Below are positions 51,528 to 60,276 of a DNA stretch of 64,000 nucleotides, piece after piece. The notes under the pieces are model-generated. The model searched no databases. It was not told the origin of the DNA and was given only the letters and a program-made list of their open reading frames with translations. Within the stretch, counting starts at the first letter, position 1. Each line of letters opens with the position of its first letter. A program made the translations under genes and the position numbers. Origin of the DNA: Dyadobacter endophyticus (GTDB taxonomy: Bacteria; Bacteroidota; Bacteroidia; Cytophagales; Spirosomataceae); NCBI RefSeq assembly GCF_014641595.1, contig NZ_BMIA01000002.1:434001-498000 (forward strand), given 5' to 3'.

Positions 51528-54288
51528 ATTTGTAATATGCCTGCTGCTGCTTTGGCTTCCTCCCCTGTATGCACAAAAAATTACCCCGGCAGGCGAAATA
51601 AGCGGTACCGTGCTCGACTCGGCGTCGCGAAAACCATTGAGGATGGCTTCTGTGTCCCTCCTGCATGCACGCGACTCTGCATACGTAAGCGCAACGACCA
51701 CCGGCGGAGAAGGCAATTTCCACTTCCGAAAGGTAGCGCCCGGCTCCTACCGGCTGCTGATCACTTTTGTGGGGTACAAAAACCTGTCTTTGTCCATTAA
51801 TGTAAACCGCGATGTGCCTGCGAACCTGGGGACACTGCTTATGGCCGAGCAGGGTACGCAGCTGAACGAGGTGGTGATCAAGCAGGAACGCGCGCCGGTG
51901 ACGATCAAACAGGATACCATCGAATTCAATGCAGGCTCATTCAAAACGCAGCCGAATGCGCAGGTGGAGGAATTGCTGCGCAAGTTGCCGGGGGTCGAAG
52001 TAGGTCGGGACGGCTCCATTAAGGCCAACGGCCAGGCGGTAAACAAGGTTCTGGTAGATGGTAAACCGTTTTTTGGCAATGACCCTAAAATGGCAACCCG
52101 CAACCTCCCCGCGGATATCGTCGATAAAGTTCAAATGTATGACCAGTCCTCGGACCAGTCGCAGTTTTCGGGGGTGGACGACGGCGACCGCGAGCGGACG
52201 ATTAACATTACCATCAAGAAGGATAAAGGAAAGGGGTATTTCGGGCAAAATTCGCTGGGCGCTGGGCCCTCCAATGGTGACCAATCGGCACGGTACGAAG
52301 CCAGGCTGAATGTGAACCGTTTCAACAACCACAATGGCGGGCCTAACAGGCAGCTTTCGGTGATCGGGCAGGCCAACAACCTGAACCAGCAGAATTTCAG
52401 CATGACCGACGGGGGTGGCGGACCGCAATTGGTGGGCCAGCCTGGCGGCGGCGGTGAAGGCCAGATGGCACCTTCCAACGTTACCGAAGTAGCGGCGTTG
52501 GGGGTCAACTACCGGACAGAAAGCAAGGCGGTGAAATGGGGCAAACGCGCCGAAATGGCGGCCAGCTATTTCGCCAATCGGGCCGTAACCACCACCGACC
52601 AGCAAAGCCGGCGCGAAAATATCCTGCCCGGCCAGTCGTTCCTCACCGACCAAAGCAATTATTCCAAAAACAGCCTGCTCACGCACCGCATCAACGGCCG
52701 CTTCGACCTGCCGATCGATTCGCTGACCAGCCTGCGGTTTACACCAAACATTAGTTTTCAAACGAAAGACCTGCTTAGCAAAAACAGCAGTTACTCGTAT
52801 CGGTCACTGGCTGACTCCCTCAACAAGGGCCTGAACCAATACGACCTGAATGGTACCGGCGTGAATGGCTACAACAATCTGCTGTTAATGCGGAAATTCA
52901 AAAAGGAAGGCAGGTCTCTGTCAGCCAACCTCAACACATTGCTGACCACAGGAAATACAACAGCCTACAACCGGTCGGCCAATACGTTCTTCGATACGCT
53001 GACGACGATTCCCGGACGGGAAAGGGTCGACCAGCGGAATGCGCAGGACCAGCTTGCATTGCAAAACACAGTGACTGTTTCTTTTACGGAACCAATTTCT
53101 TTTACCAAGAAACTGGAATTCAGGTATGCTTACAGCAACAATTTTGGCAAACTGCTTCGGAATATCGCCGACAAAAGCGAAGAAACGGGTCAATATGACA
53201 AACCTGATGCCTTGCTAAGCAGAAATTTCGCAAACACCTTTGAAACGAACCGCCTGGGTGCCACTTTTCAGACCCGAAGGTTGCGCTACACGTTCGCATT
53301 AGGGGCGGATGCCCAGCTGGCATCCCTGCGGCCAATCGATAGATCGACAGACGCAGGCTACCGCTCTCAATACGCTTACTTGATGCCTAATGCACTTTTT
53401 TCCTACACATTTCGGGGGAATAAAAATCTGCGGCTCCAATACCGGACACGCGTCGTATCGCCCGGCATTACCCAGCTCATACCTGTTGCCGACAATTCCA
53501 ATCCGCTCAATATCAACATCGGAAACCCGGCATTGCGGCCGGAGTACTATCATAATGTAACGCTTACATTCAGCGCGTCGCGCCGGGGTGGAAACGATAA
53601 CCTGTTTGTATTCGGCAGTTTCAATCAGAGCAACAACCGTATTGGCGTTTCCACGCGTACCGACGAATCGGGGGTACAGGTTACTACGCCGATCAATACA
53701 AGAGGGTTTATGTCGGGAACCGGGTTTGTTTCACTTAGCAAGAAAATCGAGCCCTTGCATTTATCCGTCAACCTGAGCACGCAGGGAAGCCTTGCCCGCA
53801 ACACCAACATGATCAATGCGTCAGACAACGTTACGACATCGACCTCTCTCGGCCAGGGTATCCGACTACAATCCGATTACAATGGACGGATCGACTACGG
53901 CCTGAGTGCCCGCGTTACCTACCAGCAAGCCCGGTATTCCCTTTTATCCCAACAAAATATGCAGTACTGGTCGCAGTACGCAACTGCCGATGTACATGTA
54001 CAACTGCCCGGAAATGTGGCCGTTACAACCGACCTTACCTACACCGGCAATACCGGCCGGGCCGAGGGGTACAATCAGCGTTTCCTACTCTGGAATGCCT
54101 CTCTCTCCAAGCAGTTCCTGCGAACCCGGCAAGCCGAGGTCCGGTTGCAGGTATTCGACCTCCTCAACCAGAACCGTAGCCTGGTCCGGAATACGGGCGA
54201 CGCCTATATAGAGGACGTCCGCAGCCGCGTTTTGAAGCGTTATTTCCTGATCAGCCTTATGTATAATCTCAGGAAATTCGGCGTGTGA
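51514..54288 (+). CDS. TonB-receptor-like outer-membrane beta-barrel protein (GLPGLI partner)
   Basis: The start is a GTG at 51514 that overlaps the GLPGLI gene by 14 bases; it gives a signal peptide VICLLLLWLPPLYAQ, and no better start exists. The 924-residue protein has a carboxypeptidase-regulatory-like domain (GEISGTVLDSASRKPLRMAS), a plug-like region (ELLRKLPGVEVGRDGSIKAN, KVLVDGKPFFGNDPKMATRN) and a Gly/Asn-rich barrel of the OMP_b-brl_3 type. These resemble TonB-dependent receptors without a SusD partner and are often linked to metal or stress control. Coupled translation with GLPGLI suggests the two proteins work together. Confidence 0.92.
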   Translation: MEAFKFVICLLLLWLPPLYAQKITPAGEISGTVLDSASRKPLRMASVSLLHARDSAYVSATTTGGEGNFHFRKVAPGSYRLLITFVGYKNLSLSINVNRDVPANLGTLLMAEQGTQLNEVVIKQERAPVTIKQDTIEFNAGSFKTQPNAQVEELLRKLPGVEVGRDGSIKANGQAVNKVLVDGKPFFGNDPKMATRNLPADIVDKVQMYDQSSDQSQFSGVDDGDRERTINITIKKDKGKGYFGQNSLGAGPSNGDQSARYEARLNVNRFNNHNGGPNRQLSVIGQANNLNQQNFSMTDGGGGPQLVGQPGGGGEGQMAPSNVTEVAALGVNYRTESKAVKWGKRAEMAASYFANRAVTTTDQQSRRENILPGQSFLTDQSNYSKNSLLTHRINGRFDLPIDSLTSLRFTPNISFQTKDLLSKNSSYSYRSLADSLNKGLNQYDLNGTGVNGYNNLLLMRKFKKEGRSLSANLNTLLTTGNTTAYNRSANTFFDTLTTIPGRERVDQRNAQDQLALQNTVTVSFTEPISFTKKLEFRYAYSNNFGKLLRNIADKSEETGQYDKPDALLSRNFANTFETNRLGATFQTRRLRYTFALGADAQLASLRPIDRSTDAGYRSQYAYLMPNALFSYTFRGNKNLRLQYRTRVVSPGITQLIPVADNSNPLNINIGNPALRPEYYHNVTLTFSASRRGGNDNLFVFGSFNQSNNRIGVSTRTDESGVQVTTPINTRGFMSGTGFVSLSKKIEPLHLSVNLSTQGSLARNTNMINASDNVTTSTSLGQGIRLQSDYNGRIDYGLSARVTYQQARYSLLSQQNMQYWSQYATADVHVQLPGNVAVTTDLTYTGNTGRAEGYNQRFLLWNASLSKQFLRTRQAEVRLQVFDLLNQNRSLVRNTGDAYIEDVRSRVLKRYFLISLMYNLRKFGV

Positions 54289-54746
54289 CGCTAGGGTTTT
54301 CCCATTACCAGCCGACCGCTTTTCTGGCCTGTACCGCCGCTTGTACACAATGGCCGAGGAAATGGTTTGCAGGGGTTGAGTGAACGGTAGAAGTTGTTGC
54401 ATTTGAAACAACAAAAAGCGTGTCATAGCAGCCCATGGCACGCTTCTACACTACTGTTCGTTTATCGGCTTATTATTCTTGTTTTAAATCTGCGGGATTG
54501 ATACTGTTGGAGAACACCAAGCGATTTCCCTAACCATTGGGAATCTGAGAGTGCCACGTGCTTTGCAATAAGTAAAATTAATTCTATAATACTAACAACA
54601 AATATTTCGAGGCATATTTTTTAATAAAAGCGGACAGAAATTCTTATTGTCGGTATCGCAAATTAAAGCGCCTGTTTTCGGGTGCAGAGTGGTGATTTAA
54701 TCCTAGTTTGCAGCGCGAAGAAATAAACCATTTTAAAAATTGCTGC
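54289..54746. other. 458-base intergenic stretch with one hairpin, no gene seen
   Basis: I find no credible coding frame. A hairpin AAGCGTG...CACGCTT spans roughly 54415-54443, and GTTGTT...AACAAC lies just before it; either could end the receptor transcript, though T-tracts are poor. The second half (54560-54740) is A/T rich and probably carries the promoter of the ModE-like gene, but no clean TAnnTTTG box is present. Confidence 0.5.
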
Positions 54747-55091
54747 ATGGAAAGACACGTCGAGATACGGCTCCGGCATTGGGTGTTTGTGGATGAGGTC
54801 AAATTTTTCGGTCCCGGGCGATATGAATTGCTGGAACGCATCGCCGAAACAGGCTCGATATCCCAGGCTGCCAAAGATATGGGATTATCGTACAAAAAGG
54901 CCTGGGCGATGATCGACGCGCTCAATACGACGGGTAAAGGACCGTACGTGGTAACGCAAAAAGGCGGTACCAAAGGCGGCGGCACCGTGCTCACCGACAC
55001 CGCCCGGAACGTAATGGCCGCCTACAAACGCCTGAACGACAAGCTGCTCGCCGCCTTGGCCGAAGAACAGGAGCTTTTGTCACTCGTTTGA
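54747..55091 (+). CDS. ModE-like winged-helix transcriptional regulator (N-terminal DNA-binding domain only)
   Basis: Starting at 54747 (MERHVEIRLRHWVFVDEVKF), the product has 114 residues; the frame is open 13 codons further upstream. It matches the ModE DNA-binding domain: FFGPGRYELLERIAETGSIS, QAAKDMGLSYKKAWAMIDAL, and the KGGTKGGGTVLTDTA wing. The molybdate-binding TOBE domains are absent, so it is the short stand-alone form found in many bacteria. No molybdate transport or cofactor genes are nearby. It may respond to molybdenum indirectly or regulate something else. Confidence 0.9.
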   Translation: MERHVEIRLRHWVFVDEVKFFGPGRYELLERIAETGSISQAAKDMGLSYKKAWAMIDALNTTGKGPYVVTQKGGTKGGGTVLTDTARNVMAAYKRLNDKLLAALAEEQELLSLV

Positions 55092-55193
55092 CGCAGCGCT
55101 TTCTGGTGGGAAAGCCTTCGATACTGCTGCGTGAATGATCGCGAGTAAGGGTCAAGATTGGTTTTACCAAATAGCCAATCCACATGCATAATC

Positions 55194-55228
55194 ACGTACA
55201 CCGATCCTTTCAGCGGGCTGGTGTACGT
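55194..55228. terminator. Hairpin at the convergent ends of the ModE-like and phosphodiesterase genes
   Basis: ACGTACACC (55194-55202) pairs with GGTGTACGT (55220-55228), a nine-bp stem. Its right arm overlaps the last codons of the phosphodiesterase gene, which stops at 55210. It probably serves both converging transcripts. A second inverted repeat, ACGCAGC/GCTGCGT, lies near 55093-55126. Confidence 0.5.
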
Positions 55229-56748
55229 TCTGTTTTAGCATAATTGAAATATTGGTAACCGCCCAGAACAGACAGTTCAGCCGATAATTTGTAGGTCCCC
55301 CAGGGATAAGTCGCTTCGGTTTTAACGAGCTGTTTTTGGGAAGTACCATTCGCTTTCTGAGACTTTTTCAAAAGCTCGGCCACTGCCCTGCCATCCATTG
55401 CGGCCGGTTTTGGCAGATTATAAATACTAAGAATTGTTGGAACAATATCGATGTTGGAAGTCGGTAATTCAGTGATCGAGCCATTCTTAAAATCTGGCCC
55501 CGCAGCGAGCAATGCAATATTGATTTCATACGGACTCGAACCGCCGTGCCCTGCTACTCCACCCGAAAAACCCGTCCCGGCATAACCCTTATCATTTTTG
55601 GCATCATTCCAATTCGGAGCTACCAGAATATCCCCCGAGCGGTTCGGGTGGTCATAATGGATCAGGTCAAAGGAAAGCGTTCCTTTTACCCTGCCGCGCG
55701 CATCTCCCCTCTTTGCCGCCTTTGTAAAAACCGCCCCTGCCCACTCCTGCTTATGCAATGCAACCACAATAGATTGAATGGTTTTTACATCATGGTTTTT
55801 GACATAAATCGCTCCCTCGGCAACGACGACATCATCCGATTCCTTGTCCTTCTTGAAACCTTCCTTAATCAGAAAATCCGCCAGTCCCGGCTTTTCCGTG
55901 TGCGTCACAAAGCCGTGATCTGTGGAAATGATTACATTATATTGCTCGTCGGCACCCTTCGCCTGCAATGCCGCCATGATCCTGCCAAACTGTGCGTCGA
56001 CGTATTTGATCGCTGCCACAGCCTGCTCCGATCCGATCCCGTGCTCGTGCGCCGCACCGTCGGGGTCCGAAAACCAGACGGCGCTCACCAGCGGGCCATT
56101 TTTGATTAAACCGTATTTTAATAATGCATCGGTGATCCACTTGTGCCTACCCATTTCTTCCGACTCCACTTCGGAAACCACGCCTTTTTCGCCGAGCACT
56201 TTCGCTTTAAGTGATTCGGGCAAAATAAGGTCTGGATTTACAACTGCTCCGTTCACCGTGTGGTTTTGCAAAAAAGCCTGCCCAGTCGTCCCCGAGCTGA
56301 AAACCATCATCTTCTGGTCGGCATCCGCCAATACTTCGCCGAGCGACCGGGCTGTCAGCAACGGACCGGAGGTAGCCGCCGGAACTTTGATCAGATCGTC
56401 GTAAGTAGTCCCGATAGGCTTCCTGGGATTGACTTCGGGAATGTAAATTGAATTACCCAGCAGACCGTGCGTTTGCGGATAGGAACCTGTCGCATAGGAA
56501 GCCGAATTTACCCGGGTAACCGTAGGAAAAACGCTGTGGTGATGCTTTCCACGGGCCGCTTTCTTACTAAATTCGAACAAATTGGGCATTTGCTCCGCTG
56601 TAATGTAATCCGGGCGCAAACCGTCAAAAAAGACGATCAGCGTTTTGACTGCGAAACGGCGATCGCCCTTGCTTGCACTCTGTGCATGAGCAGATTGCAG
56701 GTAAATCAGCAGAGAAAGGCAAAGCAGGCAGCGAAAAAGTAACTTCAT
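55210..56748 (-). CDS. Secreted alkaline-phosphatase-superfamily phosphodiesterase (nucleotide pyrophosphatase-like)
   Basis: The 512-residue protein has a signal peptide (CLLCLSLLIYLQSAHAQSA). The two-zinc NPP-type active site is visible: Asp42 in FFDGLRPDY, the nucleophilic Thr in FPTVTRVNSA, Asp/His in SDPDGAAHEHGIGSEQ, the STDHGF pair, and His in VAGHGGSSPYE. Related enzymes split nucleotide pyrophosphates or phosphodiesters outside the cytoplasm. It follows the propeller-protein gene by 13 bases in one minus-strand operon. Substrate specificity is not evident. Confidence 0.92.
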   Translation of the reverse strand: MKLLFRCLLCLSLLIYLQSAHAQSASKGDRRFAVKTLIVFFDGLRPDYITAEQMPNLFEFSKKAARGKHHHSVFPTVTRVNSASYATGSYPQTHGLLGNSIYIPEVNPRKPIGTTYDDLIKVPAATSGPLLTARSLGEVLADADQKMMVFSSGTTGQAFLQNHTVNGAVVNPDLILPESLKAKVLGEKGVVSEVESEEMGRHKWITDALLKYGLIKNGPLVSAVWFSDPDGAAHEHGIGSEQAVAAIKYVDAQFGRIMAALQAKGADEQYNVIISTDHGFVTHTEKPGLADFLIKEGFKKDKESDDVVVAEGAIYVKNHDVKTIQSIVVALHKQEWAGAVFTKAAKRGDARGRVKGTLSFDLIHYDHPNRSGDILVAPNWNDAKNDKGYAGTGFSGGVAGHGGSSPYEINIALLAAGPDFKNGSITELPTSNIDIVPTILSIYNLPKPAAMDGRAVAELLKKSQKANGTSQKQLVKTEATYPWGTYKLSAELSVLGGYQYFNYAKTERTPAR

Positions 56749-56761
56749 TAATACAACAATT

Positions 56762-57568
56762 TTATCTGATTTCTGAAACGGTCACTATGTGCTTGCTCCG
56801 CTGAATACCATAGAGCAACGTTTTCCCAGCCACCGAGCGGTCCATAGCGATGCCCTGTCCCTCGATCGGCGCCGGCAATGTGCCCGTATGGCTGAGTGTA
56901 TAGCCCGATTTGGGCAGTTTCAAAACATATACCTCGCCGCGGTCGTGGCCGGTACAATAAAGCAGTCCGTCGGCGCCCCATGCGCCCCCCGAATTGCTTT
57001 TGGGCGTAAACAAATCGACCAGGTTCTTTGGAAAAACCCAGGCCTCTACCTGCCGCCATTCCATATCGTATTTCACCAGCGACGTCCACCGTACATCCCT
57101 GCCCTCGCTCGATTCCTTACCCGCATAATGCGCGAAACCGATGAACCAGTGGCCATCCTTTTGGTCCAGCCACGTAAGCGAGCCGTGCTGCGCGATCCCG
57201 AAACTGTGGGTATCGACGTGCTTCAACGTCTTAACGTCAAAAATCTCCACCGAACTCGTCATCGGAATTTCGGGATAATTGGAATTGGCGCAATACAGCT
57301 TCCCTTTAATTACGACCCCGCTATTCAAATGGACTATCCCTTCCTTCGTTCCGTCCCAGGTCGCGACGAGCTTGCCATCGGCCTTGGCATGCTTCGTGAT
57401 CGTGCTGTTGTTGATCACATAAAAATGTTGCGCGTCCACAGCCACGGCCTGTTTGGCCTCCTTCACGTCAAACTCCTTCAGGGGCGTGAGCGTCTGCGAC
57501 GATGCAGGTGAAAGTACCAGTAAAAGCAGTGAAAAAGTGCAGAAAGACAGGGATTTGAAAAGATGCAT
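56762..57568 (-). CDS. Secreted beta-propeller protein of unknown function
   Basis: The 268-residue protein has a signal peptide (CTFSLLLLVLSPASSQTLTP). It consists of about five propeller-like repeats (FYVINNSTITKHAKADGKLV, LYCANSNYPEIP, WFIGFAHYAGKESSEGRDVR, LLYCTGHDRGEVYVLKLPKS). A His-Ser-Phe-Gly-Ile-Ala-Gln-His patch could be an active site but I cannot assign it. It is cotranscribed with the phosphodiesterase gene and divergent from the glycoside-hydrolase-like gene across a region with a striking inverted repeat. No family name is offered with confidence. Confidence 0.75.
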   Translation of the reverse strand: MHLFKSLSFCTFSLLLLVLSPASSQTLTPLKEFDVKEAKQAVAVDAQHFYVINNSTITKHAKADGKLVATWDGTKEGIVHLNSGVVIKGKLYCANSNYPEIPMTSSVEIFDVKTLKHVDTHSFGIAQHGSLTWLDQKDGHWFIGFAHYAGKESSEGRDVRWTSLVKYDMEWRQVEAWVFPKNLVDLFTPKSNSGGAWGADGLLYCTGHDRGEVYVLKLPKSGYTLSHTGTLPAPIEGQGIAMDRSVAGKTLLYGIQRSKHIVTVSEIR

Positions 57569-57648
57569 AGGGGTTAAAAATGTTTTCCATCCTAAAAGTA
57601 GCGAAAGGGGGAGTTTTCTACTTTACGCGAATGTTACCAGCGCAAAAT

Positions 57649-57672
57649 CGTTCGAACGTAAACGTTCGGACG
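57649..57672. promoter_or_regulatory. Inverted/direct-repeat operator candidate in a divergent promoter region
   Basis: CGTTCGAACG (57649-57658) is a perfect palindrome and recurs as CGTTCGGACG at 57663-57672. Between them, CGAACGT...ACGTTCG (57653-57668) forms a second palindrome with a two-base spacer. It sits 81 bases upstream of the minus-strand gene and 76 bases upstream of the plus-strand gene. A dimeric HTH repressor of LacI type could bind here. Confidence 0.5.
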
Positions 57673-57747
57673 CTCTATTCACCAAATCATGGCCTGAAAC
57701 GCCGCAATCCTAGTAATGCAAATACAACACATCGATTTGTATTTGTT

Positions 57748-60141
57748 ATGCATCCTCAAACCCGCTTCAAAGCATCGCTTACCGGCCGACTAGTGCCATT
57801 GTTTACAATCCTGCTCTTCTCGGCAACCTATTTCCCATGCGCCGCGCAGGTGATCGGCCTGAAAAACGCAGCCTGGATCATCTCTCCGAGTGTCCCTTCG
57901 CCTATGAAAGAAACAGCTCCGGCTGTACTGACGGAGGAAATCGCGAAACGGACAGGAATAACGCTCAAAAATGCTTCGGCTTGGCCGAAAGGCAACACGC
58001 CTGTCATCGCATTGGCATTATCATCCGATAAAACGCTGCTCTCCCGCGCATTGCCTGCATCGGCGGGGACAAACGGACCCGAGTTCAAAGCGGAGGGATA
58101 CCGGATCGTGACGGAAACTGCCGCCGGAAATACGACCGTCTGGGTCATCGGTGCCGACACACGCGGTATCCTGTTCGGAACGGGTTGGTTATTAAGGCAT
58201 TTAAAAATGAGCAAGGCATTTATGGGCAAGCCTCTTTTGGAACTGCCGGAACCGGTGAACGTAGCTTCTTCCCCTGCCTACCCGATCCGCGGGCATCAGT
58301 TGGGCTATCGCTCCACCGCAAACACCTACGACGCCTGGACGGTCGGCCAATTTGATCAGTACATCCGCGAACTGGCCGTTTTTGGAAGCAATGCCGTGGA
58401 AGGTATTCCTTTTCACGAAGACGACAATCCCAGCCCCCATTTCAAAATTCCGGCAAGGGAAATGCGGATTAAAATGAGCGAGATTTGCCAGAAATACGAT
58501 ATGGATTACTGGGTATGGACACCGGCGACTTTTGAGCTGACGGACAAGGGCAAACGACAAGCCGAACTGGATTTACACGAGCAGTTTTACAAAGAATGCC
58601 CCCGCATCGACCACATATTCTTTCCCGGCGGCGACCCGGGCGACAATCATCCCACGGAAGTGCTGCCTTTCCTGAAAGAATTGCAGGCAAAACTGGTTAA
58701 GTACCATCCGAACGCGAAAATGTGGATTTCCCTGCAAGGTTTTAACACCGAACAGATCGATTATTTTTACAAATTCCTCGAATCCGAAAAACCCGCCTGG
58801 CTGCAAGGCGTGGTGTCCGGGCCGGGGAGTCCGCCGATGGCCGAAACGCGCTACCGGCTTCCGAAACAATACCAGCACCGCCAGTACCCCGACATTACCC
58901 ATTCCGTACGCTGCGAATTCCCGGTTGAGAAGTTCGATCAGGCATTTGCATTGACGCTCGGCAGGGAGTCGGTGAACCCACGGCCGTTTGCATTTGCCAA
59001 AATCCACGCGAAATATGCGCCTTTTACGGATGGGTTTGTTTCTTACTCCGATGGTAGCCACGACGATGTGAACAAGGTACTGTGGAGTATGCGCGCCTGG
59101 GATCCGCAAATGGATGTGCACGGCATTATGGAAGAATACACCGCTTTTTTCTTCAATCATACCGTCGCCTCGGCAGCTGCAAGTGCGATCGAGGGACTGG
59201 AACAGAATTGGAAAGGGCCATTAGCAGAAAACGGTGGAGTGGAGATGACCTACATCAACTGGCGGATTCTTGAAAAGACGGAAGAAACGCTCGTAAATAA
59301 CTGGCGTTGGCAAATGCTTTTGTTGAGGGCATACTATGACCAATACACGCGCCTGCGCCTGATTCGCGAACAAGAACTTGAAAAGCAGGCCAATGCGGTC
59401 CTGTCGTCGGCGAGCCTGAATACCATTACAAAGTCCATGGATGCGGCGTTGGCGATCGTCAACAAGGCCGATGAGGAACTCATCAGTCGCGATATTTACA
59501 AGCATATCGTCGATTTAAGCGATGCGCTGTACGCTTCAATTGGCCTGCAAACAAGCACGGAAAAGCACAAGCCGCGCAATCCGGAACGCGGCGTCGTAAT
59601 GGATTTTGTTAACTATCCCCTTAATAACCGCTGGTGGCTGGCCGATGAATTTGAAAAGATTAAAAAAATGACGGATCCCGAACAGCAGCTCGCCAGATTG
59701 AAAACCATTGCATTCTGGGAAAATCCAGGGCAGGGAAGCTATTATGACGGCATTTCCAGTGTAGCCAAAGGACCTCGCGTGAAAACGATCTCCGAAGATG
59801 CCACCGACGTGGCGTGGTGGGATAGCGGAAAAAGCCGCAAACGTCTTTCGTCGCAGCTATTCCAGCGGGAGCCTGCACTGGATTACGACAACCTCGACCC
59901 ACGTGCGCGCTACACCATACGCGTAGTGGGCGAAGGCGACGCACTCCTGCGCGTAGACGGGCGAAGGCTCTCGCCGGTCATTTACAACAAGGAACCTGAA
60001 ACGTTCAAAGAATGGATTGTACCGCTAAGCCTTACACAGGATGGCAAAATTTCAGTCACATTCGATGGCCCCGAGGAATCGCAGCTCAACTGGCGTAAGC
60101 AGTCGAAGATTTCGGATATATGGCTATTGAAACAGCCATAA
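57748..60141 (+). CDS. Secreted glycoside-hydrolase-like enzyme (alpha-glucuronidase/hexosaminidase-like N-domain and TIM barrel)
   Basis: I use the ATG at 57748 (MHPQTRFKASLTGRLVPLFT), which gives a signal peptide ending near YFPCAAQ; the frame is open 56 codons upstream. The 797-residue product has an N-terminal GH20/GH67-like domain (KGNTPVIALALSSDKTLL, FKAEGYRIVTETAAGNTTVW, VIGADTRGILFGTGWLLRHL). A TIM-barrel-like core follows (YPIRGHQLGYRSTANTYDAW, DMDYWVWTPATFELTDKGKR), and the C-terminus is beta-rich. The catalytic acids cannot be assigned with confidence; HEDD and RIDHIFFPGGDPGDNH are candidates. It may act on uronic-acid or amino-sugar glycans. A very strong terminator follows. Confidence 0.75.
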   Translation: MHPQTRFKASLTGRLVPLFTILLFSATYFPCAAQVIGLKNAAWIISPSVPSPMKETAPAVLTEEIAKRTGITLKNASAWPKGNTPVIALALSSDKTLLSRALPASAGTNGPEFKAEGYRIVTETAAGNTTVWVIGADTRGILFGTGWLLRHLKMSKAFMGKPLLELPEPVNVASSPAYPIRGHQLGYRSTANTYDAWTVGQFDQYIRELAVFGSNAVEGIPFHEDDNPSPHFKIPAREMRIKMSEICQKYDMDYWVWTPATFELTDKGKRQAELDLHEQFYKECPRIDHIFFPGGDPGDNHPTEVLPFLKELQAKLVKYHPNAKMWISLQGFNTEQIDYFYKFLESEKPAWLQGVVSGPGSPPMAETRYRLPKQYQHRQYPDITHSVRCEFPVEKFDQAFALTLGRESVNPRPFAFAKIHAKYAPFTDGFVSYSDGSHDDVNKVLWSMRAWDPQMDVHGIMEEYTAFFFNHTVASAAASAIEGLEQNWKGPLAENGGVEMTYINWRILEKTEETLVNNWRWQMLLLRAYYDQYTRLRLIREQELEKQANAVLSSASLNTITKSMDAALAIVNKADEELISRDIYKHIVDLSDALYASIGLQTSTEKHKPRNPERGVVMDFVNYPLNNRWWLADEFEKIKKMTDPEQQLARLKTIAFWENPGQGSYYDGISSVAKGPRVKTISEDATDVAWWDSGKSRKRLSSQLFQREPALDYDNLDPRARYTIRVVGEGDALLRVDGRRLSPVIYNKEPETFKEWIVPLSLTQDGKISVTFDGPEESQLNWRKQSKISDIWLLKQP

Positions 60142-60200
60142 TGCCGAAATGACGATGCTCCTGGGGAACGCCCTAATTGCAGAAGTCATCCATTGGTTTG

Positions 60201-60241
60201 CGATCCCGGCTCCGCAGGAAATCCCTGCGGAGCCGGGATCG
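60201..60241. terminator. Strong bidirectional terminator (18-bp stem)
   Basis: CGATCCCGGCTCCGCAGG (60201-60218) pairs perfectly with CCTGCGGAGCCGGGATCG (60224-60241) around a five-base loop. It separates two converging genes ending at 60141 and 60277. T-tracts are modest, but the stem is among the most stable in the window. Confidence 0.75.
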
Positions 60242-60276
60242 CTTGGTTAAAACCCAAATGATTGAGCAGGGCGAGT

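Noticed and set aside
54085..54441. 118-codon minus-strand frame at the end of the receptor gene
   Set aside because: It overlaps the receptor C-terminus in antisense and shows no domain; a shadow frame.
60186..60260. Insertion-sequence terminal repeat
   Set aside because: The 18-bp inverted repeat around 60221 has a five-base loop and lies between convergent genes, so it is a terminator and not a pair of transposon ends.
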